A stretch of DNA of 64,000 bases from Pseudomonadota bacterium (GTDB lineage: Bacteria > Pseudomonadota > Gammaproteobacteria > Burkholderiales > Rhodocyclaceae): NCBI GenBank assembly GCA_018262195.1, contig JAGTRS010000002.1, positions 62,001 to 126,000 on the forward strand. Reading direction: 5' to 3'. Both the position numbers and the translations under genes were made by a program. Numbering within the stretch: the first letter of the stretch is position 1; every line of letters starts with the position of its first letter. This document shows, piece after piece, positions 36,341-46,027 of this stretch. The notes beneath the pieces were generated by a model, which was not told the origin of the DNA, ran no database searches, and saw only the letters and a list, made by a program, of their open reading frames with translations.

Positions 36341-38737
36341 TCAGTTACGCAGGGGTTTGCCGGTGTCCAGCATGTGCTTGATGCGTGCCTGGGTTTCCGG
36401 GGTTTTGAGGAGTTCGAGGAATTGCTGGCGTTCGACGGCCAGCAGCCAGGCTTCATCGACCAGGCTGCCGTATGCCACTTCACCGCCGCACAGGGCAACG
36501 GCCACGGCACGGGAAACGCGGTAATCGTGGGCTGAAATCATGCCGCCTTCGCGCATGTTGACCAGCGTCATTTCCATGCTGGCAATGCCAGTCCGACCAG
36601 CGACCGGCACGCCACGCGCCGGAACGGGTGGCGCGTAGCCTGCATCAGCCAGTAGCCGCGCCTCCTTAAGTGCAACAAAGAGCAGTTCGCGGGCATTGAA
36701 CAGGATCGTGTCGCCCGCCTTGCCGAAACCGAGATCGATCGCTTCATGGGCGCTCTTGCTGGTCTTGCCCATGGCCAAGGTCATGAAGGTCGGCGCCAGG
36801 TTGCCGAGCACTTCGCCCGACGTACCAGACTGCGCCGCCCAACGCGCCGCGCGCAATGCCAGCTCCTTGCAGCCGCCGCCGGCCGGGATCAGCCCGACGC
36901 CGACTTCGACCAGACCAAGATAGCTTTCCAGTGCCAGCACGCGCTTGGCGGCGTGCATGGCGAACTCGCAACCACCACCCAGCGCCATGCCCTGCACGGC
37001 AGCGACCACCGGCAGTTGCGCATACTTGACTGCCATCGTCGCTTGCTGGAATTTGGTCACCGTCTGTTCGAGTCGCTCGAAGTCACCGGCCACGCAGGCA
37101 TCGCTGATCTGCTTGAGATTGGCCCCGACGGCAAACGGCGCATCGTGCCAAATGACCAGACCATCGAGACTGCCGGCTGCCTGCTTGAGCGCAGCCAGCA
37201 CGCCGTCGAGTACTTCGTCGCCGATGGCGTGCATCTTGGACTTGAAGGAAATGATGCCGATCCCGGCGTCGACCGCCGGCAGCGTCCACAAACGGACACC
37301 GTCGTTTTCGAACAGGGTTTGGCCGCTGCTCTCCGGCTGGGCCAGGGTTTCACCCAGCAACAATTCCGGGAAGAGCTGGCGGCCATAGACCGGCAGCGTC
37401 GAACGCGGCACATTGCCCTGGCGGCTGGCCGACCAGGAGCCGGCCGGGCCATGTACGCCGCTGCGGCCCTTGGTCATTACCCAGGCCGGCAGCGGCACGC
37501 TGCTCATGGCCTTGCCGGCGGCGATGTCGGCGGCAATGGCCTGCGCCGTTTCGGCCCAGCCAGCGGCCTGCCACATCTCGAACGGCCCCTGCGCCCAGCC
37601 GAAGCCCCAGCGCAGTGCAAAATCGACATCCCGGGCGTTGTCAGCGACGTTTTCGAGTTGAACGGCGCAGTAGTGGAACAGGTCGCGGAAGACCGCCCAC
37701 AGGAACTGGGCCTGCGGATGGTGCGAGGTGCGCAAGGCGCTCAGGCGGGCCGCCGGGTCGCTCATCTTGAGCATGGCGACGACTTCCGGCGCCAGGCTGT
37801 CGTCGCTGTCGCGGTAATCACCGCTGGCCGGATCGAACACCTGAATGGCCTTGCCCTGCTTGCGGAAAATGCCACCCTTGGTTTTCTGGCCGAGCGCGCC
37901 CTTGGCGATCAGGCCGTCGAGCCAGGCCGGTACGTTGAAGTAGCCGTGCCAGGGATCGCCCGGCAGGGTGTCGCGCATGGTCTTGACGACATGGGCCAGG
38001 GTGTCGAGGCCGACGACATCGCCGGTGCGATAGGTGGCGCTCTTCGGGCGCCCGATGCGCGGGCCGGTCAGGCCGTCGACAGTGTCCAGGCCGAGGCCGA
38101 AGGCAGCCGTGTGATGCATGACCGCCAGAATCGAGAAGACGCCGATGCGGTTGGCCACGAAGTTCGGCGTATCGAGGGCGCGGACGACGCCCTTGCCGAG
38201 GCGCGAGGTCAGCCAGGTTTCGAGTCCATCAAGCGTGGCCGGATCGGTGCTGCGGGTGGCGATGATTTCGACCAGCGGCATGTAGCGCGGCGGGTTGAAG
38301 AAGTGGATGCCGCAGAAATTCGGGCGCAGCGCCTCCGGCAAGCCTTCAGCCAGCGCATTGATCGACAGGCCGGAGGTGTTGGAGGCGATGACTGCGGTCG
38401 ACGGCAAAAACGGGGCAATTCTGGAATAGAGATCGTTCTTCCAGTCCATCCGTTCGGCGATGGCTTCGATGATCAGATCGCAGCCGGAGAGCAGTTCCAG
38501 ATGTTCTTCGTAATTGGCGGCGTCGATGTACTGCAGCTTGTCGCGCGTCACCAGCGGCGACGGTTGCAGGCGCTTGAGGCCATCAAGGGCCTTCTTGACG
38601 ATGCCGTTCTTGTCACCTTCCTTCGCCGGCAGGTCGAACAGCACCACCGGCACGTTGGCGTTGGCGAGGTGGGCGGCAATCTGCGCCCCCATGACGCCAG
38701 CACCGAGAACGGCCGCTTTATTGACCACTAGTTTCAT
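36341..38737 (-). CDS. 3-hydroxyacyl-CoA dehydrogenase / enoyl-CoA hydratase fusion
   Basis: This 798-aa fused enzyme has the dehydrogenase part first: an N-terminal NAD-binding Rossmann fold (AAVLGAGVMGAQIAAHLANA), then the 3HCDH C-terminal part. The enoyl-CoA hydratase/crotonase domain comes in the second half (VVAAVQGMALGGGCEFAM and then VEVGVGLIPAGGGCKEL). This domain order matches FadN-type proteins rather than E. coli FadB, which has hydratase first. It carries out hydration and NAD-dependent oxidation in beta-oxidation. It is separated from the thiolase by 17 nt and shares the operon. Confidence 0.94.
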   Translation of the reverse strand: MKLVVNKAAVLGAGVMGAQIAAHLANANVPVVLFDLPAKEGDKNGIVKKALDGLKRLQPSPLVTRDKLQYIDAANYEEHLELLSGCDLIIEAIAERMDWKNDLYSRIAPFLPSTAVIASNTSGLSINALAEGLPEALRPNFCGIHFFNPPRYMPLVEIIATRSTDPATLDGLETWLTSRLGKGVVRALDTPNFVANRIGVFSILAVMHHTAAFGLGLDTVDGLTGPRIGRPKSATYRTGDVVGLDTLAHVVKTMRDTLPGDPWHGYFNVPAWLDGLIAKGALGQKTKGGIFRKQGKAIQVFDPASGDYRDSDDSLAPEVVAMLKMSDPAARLSALRTSHHPQAQFLWAVFRDLFHYCAVQLENVADNARDVDFALRWGFGWAQGPFEMWQAAGWAETAQAIAADIAAGKAMSSVPLPAWVMTKGRSGVHGPAGSWSASRQGNVPRSTLPVYGRQLFPELLLGETLAQPESSGQTLFENDGVRLWTLPAVDAGIGIISFKSKMHAIGDEVLDGVLAALKQAAGSLDGLVIWHDAPFAVGANLKQISDACVAGDFERLEQTVTKFQQATMAVKYAQLPVVAAVQGMALGGGCEFAMHAAKRVLALESYLGLVEVGVGLIPAGGGCKELALRAARWAAQSGTSGEVLGNLAPTFMTLAMGKTSKSAHEAIDLGFGKAGDTILFNARELLFVALKEARLLADAGYAPPVPARGVPVAGRTGIASMEMTLVNMREGGMISAHDYRVSRAVAVALCGGEVAYGSLVDEAWLLAVERQQFLELLKTPETQARIKHMLDTGKPLRN

Positions 38738-38761
38738 TGCTGATTCTCCTGAATCGCGTTA

Positions 38762-40399
38762 TCAGGCCAGTTGCTCACGCATGGCCTTCTTGTTGAGCTT
38801 GCCGACGCTGGTCCGGGCCAGGCTGTCGACAAAACGAACCTGCTCGGGCACGGCAAATTTGGAAATATGGCCTTCCTCGGCAAAGCGCAGGACATGCTGC
38901 TTGATGTCGTCGACCGTCGCCGTGTGCTCGGCGCGCAGAACGATCATGGCCAGCGGCCGCTCGCCCCACTTGTCGTCCTTGATGCCGATGACGGCGACTT
39001 CATTGACCGCCGGATGCTGCGAAATGACGCTCTCCAGTTCGAGCGAGGACACCCATTCGCCGCCGGTCTTGATGACGTCCTTCAGGCGGTCGGTCACCGT
39101 CAGCATGCCGCGCGGATCGAGGGTACCGATATCGCCGGTGTGCAGGTAGCTGCCGGCCCACAGGTCTTCGGAGGCTTCCGGATTGTGCAGGTAACCCTGA
39201 GTCAGCCATGGGGCGCGAACGACGATCTCGCCGGTCGCCTTGCCGTCACGCTCGACGTCAAGCATCTCGGCATCGACCGTATGCAGATCGACGAGCGGAA
39301 TGGTGTAGCCGGTCTTGATGCGTTCGGCCGCCTCGGCATCAGCATCCGGCAGCTCCTCGCGGACATGGGCGATGGTCAGGATCGGGCAGGTTTCCGACAT
39401 GCCGTAGCCGGTGAAGACGTCCATCCCGCGGGAGAGCGCAGCAGCGGCCAGCCCCTTGGGGAAGGCGGCGCCGCCGATGATCATCTTGCAGCGCGACAGA
39501 TCGACGTTCTCGCCGGCCTTGCTGCTCAGGAGCATGTGCAGGATGGTCGGCACACAATGCGAGAAGGTCACGCTTTCCTTGGCTATCAGCTGCAGCAGCA
39601 TGTCCGGCGTATAGCGACCGGGATAGACCTGCTTCAGGCCGAGCATGGTGGCGACGTACGGCATGCCCCAGGCGTGCACGTGGAACATCGGCGTGATCGG
39701 CATATAGACATCGTCACGATGCAGCCTGCCCTGCCCGGCCGCCGTGCCGAGCGCCGTCGCCACGCCCAGCGTGTGCAGCACGAGTTGCCGGTGGCTGAAA
39801 TAGACGCCCTTTGGCAGGCCGGTGGTGCCGGTGGTGTAGAAGGTCGTGGCGCGGGTGTTTTCGTCGAAATCGGGGAAGTCGTAGCTGGCTGGTGCTGCGG
39901 CCAGCAGGGCTTCGTACTCGCCGGCGTAGGGCACCTTGAAGCTGCTCATCGTCGCGCCATCGTCGGTGATCAGGATGAACTGCTTCACCGTCTCGAGCTG
40001 GTCCTTGATGATCGCCAGAATCGGGATGAATTCGACGTTGACCGCAACAATCTCGGCCTTGGCGTGATTCAGCGTGTACAGGATCTGTTCCGGTGACAGG
40101 CGCACATTCACCGTTTGCAGCACCGCGCCCATCATCGGCACGGCAAAGAAGGCTTCCAGATAGCGATGGCTGTCCCAGTCCATCACCGCCACCGTGCTGC
40201 CCGACCCGACGCCGAGCCCGGATAGCGCATTGGCCAGGCGGGAAATACGCTCGAAGAACTGGCGATAGCTGTAGCGGGACTGGTCGCGATAGACGATTTC
40301 CTGCTCGCCCGCCGTGGCGCGGGCTGAATGCAGCAGTTGCTTGATCAGCAGCGGATAGGCGTAGGCCGACGGGGTCGTGACGATAGGCTCGAACGGCAT
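38762..40399 (-). CDS. Fatty acyl-CoA ligase (AMP-forming)
   Basis: The start is the ATG at 40399, with AAGGAGAC directly upstream. The 545-aa ANL-superfamily enzyme activates a fatty acid to its CoA thioester via acyl-AMP. The P-loop is TTFYTTGTTGLPKGVYFSHR. Other motifs are GYGMSETCP, TGDIGTLDPRG and DRLKDVIKTGGEWVSS, plus the adenylation-domain Lys region near the C-terminus (ARTSVGKLNKKAMR). It is the first gene of the beta-oxidation operon. The palindrome TCAGAA-AA-TTCTGA upstream may be a control site. Chain-length preference cannot be read from the sequence. Confidence 0.94.
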   Translation of the reverse strand: MPFEPIVTTPSAYAYPLLIKQLLHSARATAGEQEIVYRDQSRYSYRQFFERISRLANALSGLGVGSGSTVAVMDWDSHRYLEAFFAVPMMGAVLQTVNVRLSPEQILYTLNHAKAEIVAVNVEFIPILAIIKDQLETVKQFILITDDGATMSSFKVPYAGEYEALLAAAPASYDFPDFDENTRATTFYTTGTTGLPKGVYFSHRQLVLHTLGVATALGTAAGQGRLHRDDVYMPITPMFHVHAWGMPYVATMLGLKQVYPGRYTPDMLLQLIAKESVTFSHCVPTILHMLLSSKAGENVDLSRCKMIIGGAAFPKGLAAAALSRGMDVFTGYGMSETCPILTIAHVREELPDADAEAAERIKTGYTIPLVDLHTVDAEMLDVERDGKATGEIVVRAPWLTQGYLHNPEASEDLWAGSYLHTGDIGTLDPRGMLTVTDRLKDVIKTGGEWVSSLELESVISQHPAVNEVAVIGIKDDKWGERPLAMIVLRAEHTATVDDIKQHVLRFAEEGHISKFAVPEQVRFVDSLARTSVGKLNKKAMREQLA

Positions 40400-40484
40400 T
40401 CTTTTGTCTCCTTGTTGTTGGCTTAGAACAAGGAGCGTAGGCCGCCTGGCGGTCAATTCCTGCCGGATATTTCCATCTTCGCTG

Positions 40485-40498
40485 TCAGAAAATTCTGA
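40485..40498. promoter_or_regulatory. Palindrome upstream of the beta-oxidation operon
   Basis: TCAGAA-AA-TTCTGA lies 86 nt before the acyl-CoA ligase start, in the gap after the response-regulator gene. It is a possible operator for the operon; no regulator can be named. Confidence 0.3.
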
Positions 40499-40523
40499 TA
40501 TTGCAGTCGGGCGGGCTATTCAT

Positions 40524-41156
40524 TCATTCGCTGATGCCATGTTCGAGGCAATAGCGCACCAGATCGGCATTGCTGTGCAAGCCGAGCTTTTCCAGCACCC
40601 GACCGCGATAGGTACTGACGGTCTTGACGCTCAGGCACAGTTCTTCGCCGATGTCCGTCAGCGACACGCCTTTGACGATCAGGCGCAGGATATGCCACTC
40701 CCTTTCGGTCAGGCGCTTCCAGGCAGGCGACGCGTCGGCGGTGGAGCCGTGCAGCAGGTTTCCGGGTGCCACACCCGGCGGCAGGTAGTAGCCGCCACCG
40801 GCGGCGATGCGGATGGCGGCAACCAGTTCGGCAGCGTCGCGATCCTTGGAAAGATACCCGTGCGCTCCGGCCTGTAGGGCAATCGGGGCGTACTGCGCCT
40901 CCGGGTACATCGAGAGCAGGATGACCGGCTGGGCCGGCCACTCGAGATGGATGCGGCGCAGGGTATCGAGGCCACTACGGCCGCCCATGTTGACGTCGAG
41001 CAGGACCAGCCCGAATGTTCGCTGGCGCAGGCACTCCAATGCTTCCTGCCCGTTCGCGGCCTCGGCGACGATGCGCATGTCCGGCTCGTCCGACAACAGG
41101 CGACGAACGCCACTGCGAAAAATCGCGTGGTCATCGGCCATCAGGATTTCGATCAT
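40524..41156 (-). CDS. NarL/LuxR-type response regulator
   Basis: The start is the ATG at 41156, overlapping the kinase stop by 4 nt (ATGA). The 210-aa protein has an N-terminal receiver (ADDHAIFRSG, phospho-accepting Asp in LLDVNMGGRSG, and the Lys in GYLSKD). The C-terminal LuxR/GerE helix-turn-helix reads LTEREWHILRLIVKGVSLTDIGEELCLSVKTVSTYRGRVLEKLGL. The overlap with the kinase shows a cognate pair. Given actP upstream, acetate or short-chain acyl metabolism is a plausible target, as in the CrbSR/ErdR systems; this is inference. Confidence 0.94.
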   Translation of the reverse strand: MIEILMADDHAIFRSGVRRLLSDEPDMRIVAEAANGQEALECLRQRTFGLVLLDVNMGGRSGLDTLRRIHLEWPAQPVILLSMYPEAQYAPIALQAGAHGYLSKDRDAAELVAAIRIAAGGGYYLPPGVAPGNLLHGSTADASPAWKRLTEREWHILRLIVKGVSLTDIGEELCLSVKTVSTYRGRVLEKLGLHSNADLVRYCLEHGISE

Positions 41157-42190
41157 GCTGCATCCTCCAGCGGAATCACGACCTGCAGACATGTGCCTCC
41201 CGCGGCATTCGGCAGTAGCGACAGTTGCCCGCCAAACTCCCTTGCCCTTTCGGCCATGCTGACCAGGCCGATGCTCTTGCCAGTCAGCGTCGGGCTTGGC
41301 ATGCCGCGACCGTTGTCTTCGATTTCCATATGTAGGCAAGCATCGGCCGCTCTGACACGAACGACCACCCGTGTGGCCTGGGCGTGACGAGCGATATTGG
41401 TCAGCGCTTCCTGGCAAATCCGGTAGGCAGCCGTTTCGCGCGGCTGCGACAGGCGCACGGCGAATTTGTCCGCATCGAGTTCACATGCGATCTCGGTCCG
41501 TTCGGCAAACTCGCGAAGAGCGCTTTGCAAGGCGGCAACCAGGTCGAGATGATCCAGCACGCCCGGGCGCAGGTCTTCCGAAATGGTACGCACGGTATCG
41601 ATGCTTTCCTGAACCAGTTGCGACAGATCGGCTGTGATTTCCAGGAGCTCGGGATCATCGATACGCCGATTGATCCGGTGAATATCCAGCTTCATTGAAG
41701 TCAGCATGCCCCCCACCACATCGTGCAGTTCGCGGGCAATGCGTGCCCGTTGTTCCTCGCGGGCCGTGTTGATGTAAGCCGCCAGTTCGCGCAGGCGTTC
41801 GCGCGACAAACGCAGTGCTTCCTGTTGCTGCAACTGCTCGGTGATGTTGATGCCGACGCCGACCACCGCCGGTCGTCCGCGAAACAGCACGCTCGAACCA
41901 TGTACCTCAAGGTGCACCGACTCGCCAGTCCGGTGCCGACCGATGGTTGTGTAGCGGATGCTGGGTACTTCGCCACTGATCCGGCGATGGAAATTGGCGA
42001 TGGTCGCCTCCTGCATTTCCGGAACGACCGCCTGGCGAAGATGCATGCCGGTCATTTCTTCCGGCGTATAGCCCAGCATGCCGGCGAAGGTTGCGTTCAC
42101 ATACTGGAAAACTTCATCCTGAATGACATACATGCCGGCCAGCGACTGTTCGACGATGCCGCGAAAGGGAATATCGATATCCGGATTCAT
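41153..42190 (-). CDS. PAS-HisKA_3 sensor kinase (NarX type, soluble)
   Basis: This 345-aa cytoplasmic kinase has an N-terminal PAS domain (about residues 8-125) and a coiled coil. The HisKA_3 dimerisation domain carries the phospho-accepting His in ELHDVVGGMLTSMKLDI. The HATPase domain reads QEALTNIARHAQATRV and DNGRGMP. There is no transmembrane segment, so it must sense an internal signal. Its ribosome-binding site (GGAG) sits immediately after the U-tract of the terminator at 42200-42224, an unusual arrangement. Confidence 0.93.
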   Translation of the reverse strand: MNPDIDIPFRGIVEQSLAGMYVIQDEVFQYVNATFAGMLGYTPEEMTGMHLRQAVVPEMQEATIANFHRRISGEVPSIRYTTIGRHRTGESVHLEVHGSSVLFRGRPAVVGVGINITEQLQQQEALRLSRERLRELAAYINTAREEQRARIARELHDVVGGMLTSMKLDIHRINRRIDDPELLEITADLSQLVQESIDTVRTISEDLRPGVLDHLDLVAALQSALREFAERTEIACELDADKFAVRLSQPRETAAYRICQEALTNIARHAQATRVVVRVRAADACLHMEIEDNGRGMPSPTLTGKSIGLVSMAERAREFGGQLSLLPNAAGGTCLQVVIPLEDAA

Positions 42191-42199
42191 GCCAACTCC

Positions 42200-42224
42200 A
42201 AAAAAAAGGGGCCCGAAGGCCCCT
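42200..42224 (-). terminator. UUCG-loop terminator directly before the kinase ribosome-binding site
   Basis: On the minus strand, AGGGGCC-TTCG-GGCCCCT (42207-42224) is followed by a T-run that ends at the TGGAG ribosome-binding site of the kinase, 10 nt before its ATG. It terminates actP, but any transcript of the kinase must also cross it. Confidence 0.9.
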
Positions 42225-42286
42225 GTAAAGAATGAGACGACGGGCGCTGTTCTCCCGATATCTCACCCGCAGAGGAGATTAAATCC

Positions 42287-43960
42287 CTAGTGGTCGTGGG
42301 CTCCGGAAGCGCCCAGACCGGTTTGAGCCCGGATGTACTGCTCTTCGTAAGCTTCCTTTTCCTTGCTGGCACGAACACTCTTGTCGGTAACCGACAGCAG
42401 CCAGGTGACAAAGAAGGCGAGCGTCATCGAGACAATGGCCGGATGGTCGTACGGGAAGATGGCGGCCTTGTTGCCGAGAATCTTGACCCACACGGTCGGC
42501 GACAGGATCACCAGACCAACCGACGAGACCAGACCGGAAATACCGCCCCACAGCGCGCCACGGGTGGTCAGTCCCTTCCAGTACATGGACAGGATCAGCA
42601 CCGGAAAGTTGACCGAGGAAGCGACGCCGAAGGCGAGCGCGACGAGGAACAGTACGTTCTGATCCTTGAAGGCGATGCCAAGCAGGATGGCGGTGATACC
42701 CAGACCGACGGAAGCGAAACGGGTAACCTTCATTTCCTGCGCGCTGGTCGCCGTGCCCTTCTTGATCACGCGGGCATACAGGTCATGCGAGATGGCCGAT
42801 GCGCCAGCCAGCGCCAGACCGGAAACCACGGCCAGGATGGTCGCGAAGGCAACTGCCGACAGGAAGCCGAGGAAGATGTCGCCGCCAACAGCCTTGGCCA
42901 GATGCATGACCGGCATGTTGCCGCCACCGATCAGCTTGCCGCCAACCTGACCACCTTCGAAGAAGGCCGGGTTGGTGCCGACGATGGTGATCGCTGCGGC
43001 GCCAAGAACCATGGTGACGAGGAAGAACAGACCGATGAAGCCAGTCGCGTAGAACACCGACTTGCGGGCTTCCTTGGCATTCGGCACGGTGAAGAAGCGC
43101 ATCATGATGTGCGGCAGACCAGCCGTACCGAAGAGCAGACCGAGCGACAGCGAGAAGGCGGAAATCGGATCAGCCATCAGCGAACCCGGAGACATCATCT
43201 TTTCGCCCAACTTGTGCGACTCGATGGCCTTGGTGAACAGATTGTCGAGCGACCAGCCGAATTGCGCCAGGGTCAGCAGCATCAGCGTGATACCACCGCC
43301 GAGCAGCAGGCAGGCCTTGATGATCTGCACCCAGGTCGTTGCGGTCATGCCGCCGAAGGTGACGTACACCATCATCAGGATTCCAACGACAGCCACCGCC
43401 GTGTTGTACTCCAGACCGAACAGCAGCTGGATCAACTGGCCGGCACCAACCATCTGGACGATCAGGTAGAAGCAGACCACAGTCAGCGAACCGATGGCCG
43501 CAAAGGTACGGATGCGGTTCTGGTCAAGGCGGTAGGAAGCGATATCGGCAAAGGTGAATTTACCGAGGTTGCGCAGGCGTTCCGCCATCAGGAACAGGAT
43601 GATCGGCCAGCCGATGAAGAAGCAGACGGCGTAGATGAAACCGTCGTAGCCCTTGAAGTAAACCATCGAGGTCAGACCGAGCAGGGTCGCCGCCGACATG
43701 TAGTCACCGGCAATGGCCAAACCGTTCTGGAAGCCGGTGATGCCGCCACCAGCCGTATAGAAGTCGGCCGTCGTCTTGGTCTTGCCGGCCGCCCACTTGG
43801 TGATGCCCAGCGTGGCCAGCACGAAAATCATGAACATGGCGATGGCGCTGAAATTGACCGGCTGTTTCTCGACGCCTTCGATGGCGCCACCGGCTGCAAA
43901 GACGGCAAACGAGACAGCCAGCAGGCTGCCGGCGATCAGTGCGGTAAGGGAACGCTTCAT
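42287..43960 (-). CDS. actP: Cation/acetate symporter ActP
   Basis: This 557-aa sodium:solute symporter has about 13 transmembrane helices preceded by a signal-like N-terminus ([22 protein letters not shown]). It imports acetate and related short-chain carboxylates with a cation. Family segments include [34 protein letters not shown] and [25 protein letters not shown]. The start overlaps the DUF485 stop by 4 nt, so both are translated together. The imported acids could be activated by the acyl-CoA ligases in this window. Confidence 0.95.
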   Translation of the reverse strand: MKRSLTALIAGSLLAVSFAVFAAGGAIEGVEKQPVNFSAIAMFMIFVLATLGITKWAAGKTKTTADFYTAGGGITGFQNGLAIAGDYMSAATLLGLTSMVYFKGYDGFIYAVCFFIGWPIILFLMAERLRNLGKFTFADIASYRLDQNRIRTFAAIGSLTVVCFYLIVQMVGAGQLIQLLFGLEYNTAVAVVGILMMVYVTFGGMTATTWVQIIKACLLLGGGITLMLLTLAQFGWSLDNLFTKAIESHKLGEKMMSPGSLMADPISAFSLSLGLLFGTAGLPHIMMRFFTVPNAKEARKSVFYATGFIGLFFLVTMVLGAAAITIVGTNPAFFEGGQVGGKLIGGGNMPVMHLAKAVGGDIFLGFLSAVAFATILAVVSGLALAGASAISHDLYARVIKKGTATSAQEMKVTRFASVGLGITAILLGIAFKDQNVLFLVALAFGVASSVNFPVLILSMYWKGLTTRGALWGGISGLVSSVGLVILSPTVWVKILGNKAAIFPYDHPAIVSMTLAFFVTWLLSVTDKSVRASKEKEAYEEQYIRAQTGLGASGAHDH

Positions 43961-44271
43961 TTGCTGGCCTCCTTCAGCACTTCTTCGGTAATGCTGTCGA
44001 ATTCGCCGTTGGCACGGCTGACGTAAACACCCGTCAGCAACCAGCCACCGATGATGAACAGCGCGGCGATCGGCCAGCCGATGGTGATGACGCTGCCTTC
44101 ACTGATTTTTGCTGCGAAGAGTTGCGGCTGCGTGGAGACGAAGAACATGAAGGTGTAGTAAGGCACCAGCACGACCAGCGACAGAATGATGGCGAAGCGG
44201 GTGCGCTTGCCGACCAGTTCGGCGAATCGCGGATTGCTCCGAATCTTCACCTGGATATTGGGTTGTGACAT
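43957..44271 (-). CDS. DUF485 membrane protein (YjcH-like)
   Basis: This 104-aa protein has two transmembrane helices (about residues 28-50 and 65-85). The family signature is [27 protein letters not shown]. It almost always precedes actP, as here with a 4-nt overlap, and is thought to assist the symporter, perhaps in assembly. The ribosome-binding site AGGAGG is ideal. The 110 bp upstream hold an 8-bp inverted repeat (44338-44345 and 44368-44375) near the ETF-QO end, plus probable promoter sequence. Confidence 0.93.
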   Translation of the reverse strand: MSQPNIQVKIRSNPRFAELVGKRTRFAIILSLVVLVPYYTFMFFVSTQPQLFAAKISEGSVITIGWPIAALFIIGGWLLTGVYVSRANGEFDSITEEVLKEASK

Positions 44272-44337
44272 AAAACCTCCTAAAAACCCCGTGGTTTTCT
44301 ACAAAAATGTTTTGCTGTTCTCTTTGTTCTGTATTGG

Positions 44338-44375
44338 CTGCCGGGTCGTCTCAAAACATCGAAATCGCCCGGCAG
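44338..44375 (-). repeat. Inverted repeat after the ETF-QO gene
   Basis: CTGCCGGG (44338-44345) and CCCGGCAG (44368-44375) are perfect 8-bp arms separated by 22 nt, between the ETF-QO stop and the DUF485 start. It may be a weak terminator or an operator; no T-tract follows. Confidence 0.35.
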
Positions 44376-44381
44376 TCCGGC

Positions 44382-46025
44382 TTACATGTTTGGATAGTTC
44401 GGCCCGCCCCCGCCTTCCGGCACCGTCCAGTTGATGTTCTGGGTCGGGTCCTTGATGTCGCAGGTTTTGCAATGCAGGCAGTTCTGGCCGTTGATCTGCA
44501 GCCGCGGCTTGCCTTCTTCCTCACCGAGGATTTCGTACACACCGGCCGGGCAGTAACGCGTTTCCGGCGCGCCGTATTTGGCGTAGTTCACGCTGATGGC
44601 AACGCTTTCATCCTTCAGGCGCAGGTGCGTCTGCTGGTTTTCCTCGTGGTTGGTGGCCGAAAGGAAGACCGATGACAGGCGGTCAAACGTGAGTTGGCCA
44701 TCCGGCTTCGGGTAGGCAATCTTCGGGTAGGCGTTCTTGTCACCCAACTGGCTGTGGTCGTCGTGGTGATGCATGGTCCACGGTGCCTTGCCCTTGAAGA
44801 CATAGGTATCGATCGCACCGTAAGCGAGCGCCCCGAACAGGCCCCACTTGAAGGCCGGGCGGATGTTGCGAACCTTGTACAGCTCGTCCCACAGCCACGA
44901 CTTCTTGATCTGCTCGGCGTACTCGGTAGCTTCGGACCCGGCATTTTCCTTGGCCAGATGCTCGAAGACTGCTTCGGCCGCAACCATGCCCGACTTCATC
45001 GCCATGTGCGTGCCCTTGATCTTCGGCACGTTGAGGAAACCGGCGGTATCACCAATCAGCAGGCCGCCCGGGAAGGTCAGCTTGGGCACCGATTGGTAGC
45101 CGCCTTCGGACAGTGCACGAGCGCCGTAAGAGATACGGCGTGCACCTTCGAAGAAACCACGAATGGCCGGATGCGTCTTGTAACGCTGGAATTCCTCGTA
45201 GGGCGACAGCCATGGATTCTTGTAATCGAGGCCGACGACCATACCAATGGACACCAGGTTGTTTTCCAGGTGATAGAGGAAAGAGCCGCCGTAGGTGTCG
45301 GAGGCCAGTGGCCAGCCCACGGAGTGCACGATTAGACCCGGCTGATGTTTGGCCGGATCGATTTCCCACAGCTCCTTGATGCCGATGCCGTAGGTTTGCG
45401 GATCGACGCCATCGCGCAGATTGAACTGACTGAACAAACCCTTGGTCAGCGAACCGCGGCAACCTTCAGCAAAAATCGTCTGTCTGGCATGCAGTTCCAT
45501 GCCCGGCTGGAAGTTATGGCCGGGCTGGCCATCCTTGCCGATGCCGAGGTCGCCGGTGGCGACGCCCTTGACCGAACCATCCTCGTGGTAAAGCACCTCC
45601 GCGGCGGCAAAGCCGGGGTAGATCTCGACCCCCAGTGCCTCGGCCTGCTCACCCAGCCAGCGGGCCAGGTTGCCCAGGCTGATGATGTAGTTGCCGTGGT
45701 TGCCCATCTGCGGCGGCGTTGGCAGCTTGTAGGAGCCGGTTTCGGTCAGGAACAGCAGGCGGTCTTCGCCGGCAGGCGTGTTCAGCGGCGCGCCGCGTTC
45801 CTGCCAGTCGGGAAAGAGCTCGGCCAGGGCATGCGGCTCGAGTACGGCGCCGGACAGGATGTGGGCACCGATTTCGGAACCCTTTTCCAGCAGGCAAACC
45901 GAGACTTCCTTGCCGCTCTGCTCGGCCAGCTGCTTGATGCGGATCGCCGAAGACAGCCCCGAAGGGCCGCCGCCGACAATCACGACATCGTATTCCATCG
46001 CATCACGATCGGTGCGCATGGTCAT
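44382..46025 (-). CDS. Electron-transfer flavoprotein-ubiquinone oxidoreductase
   Basis: This 547-aa enzyme takes electrons from reduced ETF and passes them to ubiquinone in the inner membrane. The N-terminal FAD dinucleotide fold reads [19 protein letters not shown]. The middle carries the family segment [22 protein letters not shown]. The C-terminal ferredoxin-like part has [18 protein letters not shown] for the [4Fe-4S] cluster. The length and C-terminus ([10 protein letters not shown]) match the family. It is 2 nt after the acyl-CoA dehydrogenase stop and accepts electrons from both dehydrogenases in this window through ETF; etfAB are not here. Confidence 0.96.
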   Translation of the reverse strand: MTMRTDRDAMEYDVVIVGGGPSGLSSAIRIKQLAEQSGKEVSVCLLEKGSEIGAHILSGAVLEPHALAELFPDWQERGAPLNTPAGEDRLLFLTETGSYKLPTPPQMGNHGNYIISLGNLARWLGEQAEALGVEIYPGFAAAEVLYHEDGSVKGVATGDLGIGKDGQPGHNFQPGMELHARQTIFAEGCRGSLTKGLFSQFNLRDGVDPQTYGIGIKELWEIDPAKHQPGLIVHSVGWPLASDTYGGSFLYHLENNLVSIGMVVGLDYKNPWLSPYEEFQRYKTHPAIRGFFEGARRISYGARALSEGGYQSVPKLTFPGGLLIGDTAGFLNVPKIKGTHMAMKSGMVAAEAVFEHLAKENAGSEATEYAEQIKKSWLWDELYKVRNIRPAFKWGLFGALAYGAIDTYVFKGKAPWTMHHHDDHSQLGDKNAYPKIAYPKPDGQLTFDRLSSVFLSATNHEENQQTHLRLKDESVAISVNYAKYGAPETRYCPAGVYEILGEEEGKPRLQINGQNCLHCKTCDIKDPTQNINWTVPEGGGGPNYPNM

Positions 46026-46027
46026 GA

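Noticed and set aside
42290-44026. 578-codon plus-strand frame opposite actP
   Set aside because: Antisense to actP; highly charged, low-complexity product without motifs.
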